A stretch of DNA of 5,611 nucleotides from Oscillospiraceae bacterium (GTDB taxonomy: Bacteria; Bacillota; Clostridia; Oscillospirales; Oscillospiraceae), in the NCBI GenBank assembly GCA_016293265.1, contig JAEDEN010000097.1, positions 1 to 5,611 of the forward strand. Reading direction: 5' to 3'. The position numbers and the translations under genes are program-made. Position 1 is the stretch's first letter. Every line of letters starts with the position of its first letter. The notes beneath the pieces are model-generated. The model saw nothing but the letters and a program-made list of their open reading frames with translations. It had not been told where the DNA came from and did not search any database. Shown piece by piece: positions 1-4,982 of this stretch.

Positions 1-14
1 AACGTAAATTTCCG

Positions 15-43
15 TTGACAAGCAGGCTAAAATTGGGTATTAT
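15..43 (+). promoter_or_regulatory. Sigma-A promoter of the SLH serine hydrolase gene
   Basis: A perfect -35 hexamer TTGACA (15-20) is followed by a 17-bp spacer and the -10 hexamer TATTAT (38-43, five of six consensus bases). Transcription would start near position 50, giving a leader of about 200 nt before the ATG at 252. It is the only strong promoter seen upstream of that gene. An open reading frame that could be drawn from the TTG at 15 begins inside the -35 box and is therefore unlikely to be real in that form. Confidence 0.8.
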
Positions 44-49
44 AACAAC

Positions 50-251
50 AACCGCAGAATTTTGGGCGGAAGACCCGGAACATAAATGGCTGCTTCATGA
101 TACCAGGTGTGATGGCAATCACGCCGTCATATCTGAAATCCAGCGGAAGCAAGGAGAGCGTATGCCCTTTGGTTCTGCTGGATATTTTTGTACTTTTTGC
201 CGCAATGGCATGAAAGTAGATGGCATGGTTTAAAACGAAAGGAGAATCTGT
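50..251 (+). other. Long 5' leader of the serine hydrolase mRNA
   Basis: This is the untranslated stretch between the predicted start of transcription and the ATG at 252. It is clearly AT-richer than the gene it precedes. It contains an 8-bp hairpin (arms 106-113 and 118-125, loop GGCA, one G-U pair) without a U-tract, so it is not a terminator. A 7-bp direct repeat TGGCATG occurs at 206-212 and 221-227. It also holds a possible small ORF at 162-233, listed separately. The Shine-Dalgarno of the main gene is AAAGGAGA (237-244), seven bases before the ATG. No known riboswitch core was recognised. Confidence 0.5.
162..233 (+). CDS. Candidate 23-residue leader peptide (uORF)
   Basis: An ATG at 162 is preceded by a good Shine-Dalgarno (AAGGAGAG, 151-158) at suitable spacing. 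It opens a 23-codon frame ending in TAA at 231-233, only 18 nt before the start of the serine hydrolase gene. The peptide starts MPFGSAGYF and carries a CxxC pair (CTFC). The reading frame also stays open upstream to a TTG at 15, but that part overlaps the promoter. The peptide is not recognised. Its support is the ribosome-binding site and its place in the leader; a chance ORF is equally possible. Confidence 0.25.
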   Translation: MPFGSAGYFCTFCRNGMKVDGMV

Positions 252-2030
252 ATGAAAAAACGCCTGCTATCCCTGTCCCTTGCGCTGGCCCTGCTGCTGC
301 CCGCGGTGACGGTGCCTGCCTCCGCCGCCGACGGCGCCACCAGAAGAGACCTTGCCGAGGCCCTCTATGAGCTGGACGGCAAGCCCGCTGTCACCAAGAC
401 CATCGCTTATAAGGACCTGACCGACGCTGACAGCGCCCTCTATTGGATCAGTGAAGAGGGATTGATGATGGGCTTCGGCCAGAACCAGATGGGCCCTGAC
501 CGGACCATTACCCGTGAACAGCTGGCCACCGTTCTCTATCGTTATGCCAAGACCCACAACCTGGTGCTGACCGAGCGGGCCGCCCTGGAGGCTACCGCAG
601 CCGACTGGGCCGATGACGCCATCGCCTGGGCCACCGCCAACGGCGTCCTGGACGGCATCAACACCGACAACACCATCACTTCCGCCGAGCTGGCCAAGGC
701 TCTGGAGAACCTGAAGAAGGTGGCTCTGGATCCCGCGGCAGAGGACCTCAACGCCATTTTGAACGATCCCGTCGCTCCCGTCACCGGTTATGCCGTCATG
801 GCCTATAAGGACGGCAAGCTGATCTATCAGCGCACCGGCGGTAACCGCTACATCGACGCCGAGGATCCCGCCAAGAACCTGCCTCTGGAAATGGACAGCC
901 GTTACCGCACCGCCTCCATCTCCAAGACCTATGCCGCCGTGGGCGCCATGATGCTGGTGGAGCAGGGCAAGCTGGACCTTGACAAGGACGTCAGCGAGTA
1001 CCTGGGCTTCACCCTGCGCAACCCCAACTATCCCGACAAGGTCATCACCCCCCGCCTGCTGATGAGCCACACCTCCTCCATCCAGGACGGCAGCATCTAC
1101 TCCATCCCCCCCGAGTACAGCATCAAGGAATTCTTTACTCCCGAGGGCAAGTACTGGCTGGACGGCGAGCACTTTGAAAACTCCAATGACGGCGTGGACC
1201 GCAGCCCCGGCAACTGGTTCCACTACTGCAACCTGAACTACGGCATTCTGGGTACCATCATCGAGCGCATCACCGGCCAGCGCTTCGACGTCTACATGAA
1301 GAAGAACGTTCTGGAGCCCATGGGTCTCAAGGCCAGCTACAACCCCGGCGACTTTGATGCCGAGGAGATCAAGAATGTGGCCGTTCTCTATCAGAAGCAG
1401 ACCGACGGCGTGTGGAACGTGGACGGCCCCTATATCCCCCAGATTGACGATTACCGCGGCGTGACCCAGGATCCCAACAAGGTCCTCATCACCAACCCCG
1501 ACCTGCAGAACGAGGTTACCCTGGCTGACCTGAGCAACTACGAGATCGGCACCAACGGCTGCCTCTTCAGCCCCCAGGGCGGCCTGCGTGTCAGCCCCGA
1601 GGAGATGAAGGTCCTCATCGAGATGTTCCTCAATGACGGCAAGGTAAACGGCAAGCAGATCATCTCCAAGGAGTCTGTGGACGCCATGTTCACCCCCACC
1701 TTCCTGGCCAATCCCGACCAGAGCAACGGCAACACCTACGGCGGCCTGATGTGCCGTTACGGCTTCGCCATCCAGGAGATGTCCGGTGAGTTCGAGGGCG
1801 GCGACTGCCTGCTCAAGGACCGCAAGGTCTCCCTCTTCGGCCACTTCGGCGAGGCTTACGGCCTGCTGGCCGGTATGTTCATGGACCGCGACACCGGCAC
1901 CGTGATTTACTACGCCATGACCGGTATGGGCGGCCCCGAGGAGGAGAACTACGGCGAGTATTCCGGCATGTATAAGTGGGAGGAGAAATTCTGCACCGCT
2001 CTGCTGGATAACCTGTTCCCCGAGCTGTAA
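252..2030 (+). CDS. Secreted SLH-domain serine hydrolase, class C beta-lactamase / PBP-like
   Basis: The protein has 592 residues. Residues 1-25 form a classic signal peptide (MKKR, hydrophobic core, ASA before the predicted cut). Residues about 29-156 are SLH-type repeats: the tail of one (RRDLAEALYELDGKP), one clear repeat (about 55-100, with TREQLATVLYRYA) and a weaker one (about 114-156). SLH repeats normally bind secondary cell-wall polymers, so surface attachment is inferred. Residues about 165-590 are a beta-lactamase/penicillin-binding fold (Pfam Beta-lactamase family). The expected catalytic motifs are present: S222-I-S-K225 (SxxK nucleophile), Y325-C-N327 (YxN) and H531-F-G533 in place of KTG. 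HxG is usual for the esterase/peptidase members, so true beta-lactam hydrolysis is doubtful; a D-amino-acid peptidase or esterase acting on cell-wall material is more likely. The start is fixed by GGAGAA seven bases upstream and the signal peptide. Codon use is strongly biased (CTG, AAG, GGC, GAC), which suggests good expression. Confidence 0.94.
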   Translation: MKKRLLSLSLALALLLPAVTVPASAADGATRRDLAEALYELDGKPAVTKTIAYKDLTDADSALYWISEEGLMMGFGQNQMGPDRTITREQLATVLYRYAKTHNLVLTERAALEATAADWADDAIAWATANGVLDGINTDNTITSAELAKALENLKKVALDPAAEDLNAILNDPVAPVTGYAVMAYKDGKLIYQRTGGNRYIDAEDPAKNLPLEMDSRYRTASISKTYAAVGAMMLVEQGKLDLDKDVSEYLGFTLRNPNYPDKVITPRLLMSHTSSIQDGSIYSIPPEYSIKEFFTPEGKYWLDGEHFENSNDGVDRSPGNWFHYCNLNYGILGTIIERITGQRFDVYMKKNVLEPMGLKASYNPGDFDAEEIKNVAVLYQKQTDGVWNVDGPYIPQIDDYRGVTQDPNKVLITNPDLQNEVTLADLSNYEIGTNGCLFSPQGGLRVSPEEMKVLIEMFLNDGKVNGKQIISKESVDAMFTPTFLANPDQSNGNTYGGLMCRYGFAIQEMSGEFEGGDCLLKDRKVSLFGHFGEAYGLLAGMFMDRDTGTVIYYAMTGMGGPEEENYGEYSGMYKWEEKFCTALLDNLFPEL

Positions 2031-2058
2031 AAAGCAAAAACACATTCTTGTGAATCAG

Positions 2059-2095
2059 AAAAGGAGCACCCGCCGCCTGGCGGGTGCTCCTTTTT
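2059..2095 (+). terminator. Intrinsic terminator after the serine hydrolase gene
   Basis: A perfect 12-bp stem (GGAGCACCCGCC at 2063-2074 with its complement at 2079-2090) encloses the tetraloop GCCT and is followed by TTTTT (2091-2095). It begins about 30 nt after the stop codon. The AAAA at 2059-2062 extends the stem and would supply a U-run on the other strand, so it could work in both directions. Confidence 0.95.
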
Positions 2096-2167
2096 CCCGG
2101 TCCTGTGGCAATACCAAATATATCAAGCCCCACACCCCATATCATCCAAATAACAGAGGGTGGCGGT

Positions 2168-2413
2168 GTGAAAACAAGGAAGCTGGAGCTTGGAGACCGC
2201 AATCTGATGGGTGCGCGTGTCACCCGGGCCAGGAAGCGGCAGGGAATGAAACAGGTGGAGCTGCTGGCAAAGCTGCAGGTGGAGGGGGCCGAGATCAGCA
2301 GCCCCGCCCTGTCCCTGCTGGAAGGGCAGAAGCGCCCTGTTTCAGACAAGGAGCCGGACGCGCCGGCGGATATACGGAACGAATCCGTGGATTGGCTGCT
2401 GGGAAGGGCGTGA
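2168..2413 (+). CDS. Small XRE-family helix-turn-helix protein
   Basis: I take the GTG at 2168 as the start. It follows a purine-rich Shine-Dalgarno (AGAGGG, 2155-2160) by seven bases and gives an 81-residue product. An ATG at 2084 in the same frame lies inside the upstream terminator stem and is unlikely. Residues about 12-79 match the Cro/C1-type HTH seen in small clostridial regulators: NLMGARVTRARKRQGMKQVEL forms helices 1-2, ISSPALSLLEGQKR is the recognition helix and turn, and VDWLLG is the usual ending. It has no other domain, so it would act as a DNA-binding regulator; target unknown. It is odd that three positions normally hydrophobic in the last helix are Pro63, Pro66 and Arg70. No convincing promoter was seen, and the strong terminator lies directly upstream, so it may be weakly expressed or decaying. 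Confidence 0.7.
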   Translation: MKTRKLELGDRNLMGARVTRARKRQGMKQVELLAKLQVEGAEISSPALSLLEGQKRPVSDKEPDAPADIRNESVDWLLGRA

Positions 2414-2510
2414 CGCTCCGCCCGGAGGGAAAAAACAGAAAGCAGAAAAACAGGCTTCCTGCATTTGCTGCTGAGCCTTCCGTCCCCGCCGGATGGGGGG
2501 CCTGTTTCGG

Positions 2511-2549
2511 CCAAAAAACAAGCGGCACGGCGTTATGCCGTGCCGCTTG
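2511..2549 (-). terminator. Intrinsic terminator of the symporter gene
   Basis: A perfect 13-bp stem (2519-2531 with 2537-2549, loop of five) starts 10 nt after the symporter stop codon on the minus strand and is followed there by TTTTTTGG (plus-strand A-run 2513-2518). On the plus strand a T6 run (2556-2561) begins six bases beyond the stem, so weak termination of transcripts from the XRE gene is possible as well. Confidence 0.93.
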
Positions 2550-2559
2550 CTGCGCTTTT

Positions 2560-3960
2560 TTACAGGAACAGGCCCAGGGACTGCAGCAGGAGAAGGGCCA
2601 GCAGGACGGGAGTGACTACCTTCACCATGACCACATACAGCTTTTCGCGGCCAAAGTGGTGGCCGCCCAGGGTGATCTCCTCGATGATGGTCTTGGGCTT
2701 GATGACCCAGCCCACCAGGATGCAGGTGGAGATAGCCACCACGGGCATGAGGACGTAGTTGGACACATAATCCATCACATCCAGCACCTGGCCCACGCTG
2801 CCGTTGGGCAGAGTCAGCTCGAAGTAGAAGCGGTTGTAGCCCAGGCACACCACCACGCCCAGCACCAGGGCCAGCAACGCCACAGCCAGGGTGGCGGCCT
2901 TGCGCTTGAAGTGGAAACGGTCCATGGCACAGGAGACGACGGCCTCCATGATGGAGATGGAGGAGGTGAGGGCGGCGAAGGCCACCATCACGAAGAAGGC
3001 GATGCCGATGACGGAACCGATGCCGCCCATGGCGTCAAAGATCTTGGGCAGGGACACGAACATCAGGCTGGGGCCGGCGGACATACCCTCGGCGCCCATG
3101 AAGGTGTACACGGCGGGGATAATCATCAATCCGGCCAGGAAGGCCACCAAGGTATCGAAGATCTCGATCTGGTTGGCGGACTTGGCCAGATTGGTCTCCT
3201 TCTTCACGTAGGAGCCGTAGGTAATCATAATGCCCATGGCCACGGAGATGGAGTAGAAGAGCTGGCCCATGGCGTCCATCAGGATGGTTAGGAACTTCTT
3301 GAAGGTCATGCCCTCGAAGTTGGGGATGACATAGACCGCCAGGCCCTCCAGGCCGGTGCGGGTGACGCCGGCGTCATCGGTGTGGCGCAGGGACAGGGAG
3401 AAGATGGCAATGCCGATGATCAGGATCAGCAAAATGGGCATCAGGATGGTGGAAAGGCGCTCGATACCCTTATCAACGCCCATGTAGACCACCAGGGTGG
3501 TGGCGGCAAGGAAGATGACGAACCAGAAGATGGGGCTCCACTGGGCGGTGATGAAACCGCCGAAGTAGCCGTCAGCCACGGTGTCGGCGGCGCCGCCGGT
3601 GAGGAAGGCGGCCAGGTACTTCAGAATCCAGCCGCCGATGACGGAGTAGTAGGGCAGGATGAGGATGGGAACCAGGCAGGCCAGGATGCCGATCCATCCC
3701 CACTTGGGGTGGAGCTGACGGTAGGCCGTCAGGGGGCTTTGAGCCGTTTTGCGGCCGATGGCGATCTCCGTGGTCAAAAGGGCGAAGCCAAAGGTCAGTG
3801 CCAGGATAATGTAGATGCAAAGAAACAGTCCGCCGCCGTCCTTGGCGGCCAGATACGGGAAGCGCCAGATGTTTCCCAAACCAACAGCACTACCGGCCGC
3901 CGCCAGGACGAAGCCGATGGAGCCGCTGAAGCTGCTGCGCTTGTGATGGTTGCCTTCCAT
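2560..3960 (-). CDS. Na+-dependent amino-acid symporter, NSS/SNF family
   Basis: The 466-residue integral membrane protein is a full-length bacterial member of the neurotransmitter:sodium symporter family (LeuT/MhsT/Tyt1 relatives, about 11-12 membrane helices). Helix 1 carries the family signature at about residues 16-36 (AAAGSAVGLGNIWRFPY): Asn30 corresponds to the LeuT sodium-binding Asn27 and Arg33 to its gating Arg30. Residues 44-69 form helix 2, ending EIAIGR. Helix 6 (about 231-251, GQLFYSISVAMGIMITYGSY) is the unwound substrate-binding helix. Helix 8 holds LTSSISIME (about 331-339), where Thr332/Ser333 match the second sodium site. Asp269 near helix 7 may be the acidic residue that makes bacterial members chloride-independent; an alignment is needed. 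Known family substrates are amino acids; which one cannot be read here. The ATG at 3960 is chosen because AGGAGG (3971-3976) precedes it by 10 nt and the signature begins soon after. The frame stays open to an ATG at 4257, but that lies in the promoter. It appears monocistronic. Confidence 0.97.
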   Translation of the reverse strand: MEGNHHKRSSFSGSIGFVLAAAGSAVGLGNIWRFPYLAAKDGGGLFLCIYIILALTFGFALLTTEIAIGRKTAQSPLTAYRQLHPKWGWIGILACLVPILILPYYSVIGGWILKYLAAFLTGGAADTVADGYFGGFITAQWSPIFWFVIFLAATTLVVYMGVDKGIERLSTILMPILLILIIGIAIFSLSLRHTDDAGVTRTGLEGLAVYVIPNFEGMTFKKFLTILMDAMGQLFYSISVAMGIMITYGSYVKKETNLAKSANQIEIFDTLVAFLAGLMIIPAVYTFMGAEGMSAGPSLMFVSLPKIFDAMGGIGSVIGIAFFVMVAFAALTSSISIMEAVVSCAMDRFHFKRKAATLAVALLALVLGVVVCLGYNRFYFELTLPNGSVGQVLDVMDYVSNYVLMPVVAISTCILVGWVIKPKTIIEEITLGGHHFGREKLYVVMVKVVTPVLLALLLLQSLGLFL

Positions 3961-4005
3961 CGTTGTTTTTCCTCCTAAATTTGATAGTTTTCGCGGGGGT
4001 GGGTG

Positions 4006-4040
4006 AAAAAGGCACCGCAATCCGGATATGGACTGCGGCG
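4006..4040 (-). terminator. Intrinsic terminator inside the symporter leader (attenuator)
   Basis: On the minus strand an 11-bp stem (CGCCGCAGTCC, 4030-4040, with GGATTGCGGTG, 4013-4023; two G-U pairs) with a six-base loop is followed by CC and TTTTT (4006-4010). It ends 29 nt before the AGGAGG of the symporter and 45 nt before its start codon, with no other gene between the promoter and this hairpin. A terminator between promoter and coding region is the hallmark of regulated premature termination. Confidence 0.75.
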
Positions 4041-4190
4041 TTTTGACGGGGAGAAAGCGGCCCGGATGCCCGGCCCTGCGGATGCGAACGCATAAAACGC
4101 TGCGGATGAACCGTGCTCTTGCCCGTTTCCGACCCCTTTGACCGCGGTGCTCCTCAGGGCTTTGGAAATGGCTGCGAAGAGCCCTGCGGT

Positions 4191-4242
4191 CAGAAACACC
4201 ACCCATTTGCGGTATCAAAACTGCGAAAGGGTGGCGTTTCTG
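4191..4242 (-). other. 5'-terminal 14-bp hairpin of the symporter transcript
   Basis: CAGAAACGCCACCC (minus strand of 4229-4242) pairs with GGGTGGTGTTTCTG (minus strand of 4191-4204), with one G-U pair, around a 24-base loop. The first base of the stem coincides with the transcription start predicted from the promoter at 4248-4276. The single imperfect pair is G-U only in the minus-strand RNA (C-A in the plus), which favours a structure used in the minus transcript. Confidence 0.7.
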
Positions 4243-4247
4243 TTTAA

Positions 4248-4276
4248 AGTATAGCATAAGGAAGGCGGTACCGCAA
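4248..4276 (-). promoter_or_regulatory. Extended -10 promoter of the symporter gene
   Basis: Read on the minus strand: TTGCGG (4271-4276), a 17-bp spacer, then TATACT (4248-4253, five of six consensus bases), with TGC directly before it making an extended -10 element. Start of transcription is expected near 4241-4242. This gives a 5' leader of about 280 nt before the symporter ATG. Confidence 0.75.
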
Positions 4277-4447
4277 CGGCTTTTTGCAATTTTTCCACCG
4301 TTAAAAACAAGACATAGTCACCGGGGCACAACGAGTGATTTATTTTCACATAAAAGGAAGTTGACAGGCCTCATGCCGGGATCTGCCAACGCATCTTGCA
4401 GCATCGCACCACTATAGATGCCGCCGCTATCATGGTTGCACCCAAAA
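4277..4447. other. Intergenic stretch with no gene seen
   Basis: I find no plausible coding frame, RNA gene or terminator here. The DNA is AT-richer at 4280-4360. An imperfect inverted repeat pairs GCACCACTATAG (from about 4405) with CTATCATGGTTGC (to about 4440). A TTGACA at 4352-4357 has no matching -10 box at the usual distance. Confidence 0.4.
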
Positions 4448-4482
4448 CCAAATCGAAGCCCGGCGCAGCGGGTTCGATTTGG
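4448..4482. repeat. Intergenic hairpin, possibly an interspersed repeat
   Basis: A perfect 10-bp inverted repeat (CCAAATCGAA at 4448-4457, TTCGATTTGG at 4473-4482) continues after one bulged G into a 4-bp inner stem (CCCG/CGGG) with a six-base loop. No U-run follows on either strand, so it is not a terminator. It is followed by GGAGGAGCAG and ATGAGCGCGCTCTGA (4500-4514), which contains the perfect palindrome GAGCGCGCTC (4502-4511). The TTCGATT in a G-rich stem resembles a tRNA T-arm but the rest of a tRNA is missing. It may be one copy of an intergenic repeat; only a genome search can tell. Confidence 0.4.
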
Positions 4483-4523
4483 AAAGGAGGAGCAGCGGCA
4501 TGAGCGCGCTCTGACTTTTGTAT

Positions 4524-4560
4524 AAAAAGCCGTAGCAAGCGATATAAAGCTTGCTACGGC
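4524..4560 (-). terminator. Strong minus-strand terminator without a clear gene
   Basis: A perfect 12-bp stem (GCCGTAGCAAGC at 4529-4540, GCTTGCTACGGC at 4549-4560, eight-base loop) is followed on the minus strand by TTTTT (plus-strand A-run 4524-4528). There is no U-run on the plus strand, so it points one way. It should end a minus-strand transcript that comes from 4561-4970, where no intact gene is visible. Confidence 0.8.
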
Positions 4561-4903
4561 GTGGCTTGACTGGTATCCGCAACTTGATAGTAATTCTGAT
4601 TGCGGAGTTCGTCAACGGCTTTCCGCGCCAGGGGATAGCAGGGTATGCTATGCCATAATCAAAGATAAAGCCGCAGCGCCCTTGAGTGGTATTCTCCTCA
4701 AGGCATTCCTATAGAGGGCATAGTCGTAAACTGGCAGTCCAATGACCGCAAAGGCACTTTGATAAAGCGCGCCCCGGCGCATCCGGGTGTCCGCTTCAGA
4801 GGCGGCAAACGCTGGCACAGCCAGCGGCAATATCATAGACAGGGTCCCAGGCTGTTTGCAGTATGAACGCAAGTGCGTTGTCTATCCACGTTTTTCCTTG
4901 CAA
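4561..4903 (-). other. Unresolved region: decayed gene or structured RNA, minus strand
   Basis: This lies between the TetR gene and a terminator that serves the minus strand. Three short minus-strand frames follow one another. A 35-codon frame (4903-4796) starts at TTG just after GGAGGG and begins MQGKTWIDNALAF. A longer frame (about 4872-4648) contains GALYQSAFAVIGLPVYDYAL. A third ends AVDELRNQNYYQVADTSQ, with its TAG inside the terminator stem (4554-4556). Together they could be one frameshifted gene once divergent from tetR. Alternatively the many small hairpins (4577-4605, 4635-4651, 4680-4703, 4810-4826, 4866-4879) could belong to an RNA of about 350-400 nt. I recognise neither the protein pieces nor any tmRNA or RNase P RNA core. 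Confidence 0.25.
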
Positions 4904-4934
4904 TTACCCTCCGTGTGTGATAACATCATATCAT
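4898..4934 (+). promoter_or_regulatory. Possible tetR promoter with overlapping inverted repeat
   Basis: TTGCAA (4898-4903), a 17-bp spacer and TAACAT (4921-4926) give a weak sigma-A promoter (four of six at each box). The inverted repeat TGATA (4918-4922), six bases, TATCA (4929-4933) overlaps the -10 and could be an autoregulatory operator, as is common for TetR-family genes. A TGATATGAT extended -10 also exists on the minus strand in the same place (TATGAT at 4928-4933), so the segment may hold divergent promoters. All are weak matches. Confidence 0.3.
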
Positions 4935-4982
4935 GGGAGTGTAATCGCAAGTGTAATTTATCGCGGAAGGTGAGGTGATAAT

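Larger units (their letters stand above)
4006..4242 (-). ncRNA. Candidate riboswitch/attenuator leader of the symporter
   Basis: This stretch runs from the predicted transcription start to the attenuator terminator. In RNA order it holds a 14-bp hairpin at the very 5' end (4191-4242). A two-part hairpin follows (outer pair 4186-4191/4140-4145, GACCGC with GCGGTC; inner pair 4180-4185/4156-4161, AGGGCT with AGCCCT). A less clearly folded middle (4041-4139) comes next, then the terminator. GCAGCGTTTT (minus strand of 4094-4103) can pair with AAAACGC of the terminator's 5' flank and arm. CCGCAG occurs four times (minus-strand ends at 4189, 4105, 4081, 4038), so upstream copies could compete for the TTGCGG of the 3' arm. 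The 9-nt CATCCGCAG is repeated 24 nt apart. I recognise no glycine, lysine, SAM, TPP, FMN, cobalamin or T-box core. The regulatory role is inferred from architecture. Confidence 0.5.

Noticed and set aside
267..2045. A 592-codon open frame on the minus strand, fully antisense to the serine hydrolase gene
   Set aside because: Its product is low-complexity (rich in Gly, Ala, Val, His, Leu) with no domain. Antisense frames stay open when the sense gene has strongly GC-rich third positions, and the plus frame has signal peptide, motifs and ribosome-binding site.
2084..2167. N-terminal extension of the XRE protein to ATG 2084
   Set aside because: The ATG lies inside the terminator stem and the added residues are unlike the family. 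GTG 2168 has a ribosome-binding site and gives the normal length.
2050..3291. A 413-codon plus-strand frame running through the terminator, the XRE gene and the symporter
   Set aside because: It crosses two terminators, reads the symporter antisense into a His/Gly/Gln-rich string and has no family resemblance.
3382..3978. A 198-codon plus-strand frame antisense to the symporter
   Set aside because: It is rich in Gly, Asp and Gln without any domain and is explained by codon bias of the transporter on the other strand.
4140..4150. T-box-like ACCGCGG in the symporter leader
   Set aside because: The T-box core needs UGGNACCGCG. Here the UGG that pairs with the tRNA end is absent, and no specifier-loop stem was found. 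Glycine, lysine, SAM, TPP, FMN and cobalamin cores were also looked for and not seen.
3961..4257. N-terminal extension of the symporter to the ATG at 4257
   Set aside because: That ATG overlaps the -10 promoter region. The extension is Arg/Pro-rich and foreign to the family, and AGGAGG precedes the ATG at 3960.
4469..4482. tRNA T-arm look-alike GGTTCGATT
   Set aside because: The stem beyond the loop does not pair as a T-arm and there is no acceptor, D or anticodon arm around it; it is the 3' arm of a longer hairpin.
4524..4920. tmRNA or RNase P RNA on the minus strand
   Set aside because: The length and terminator fit, but none of the conserved core segments of either RNA was recognisable.
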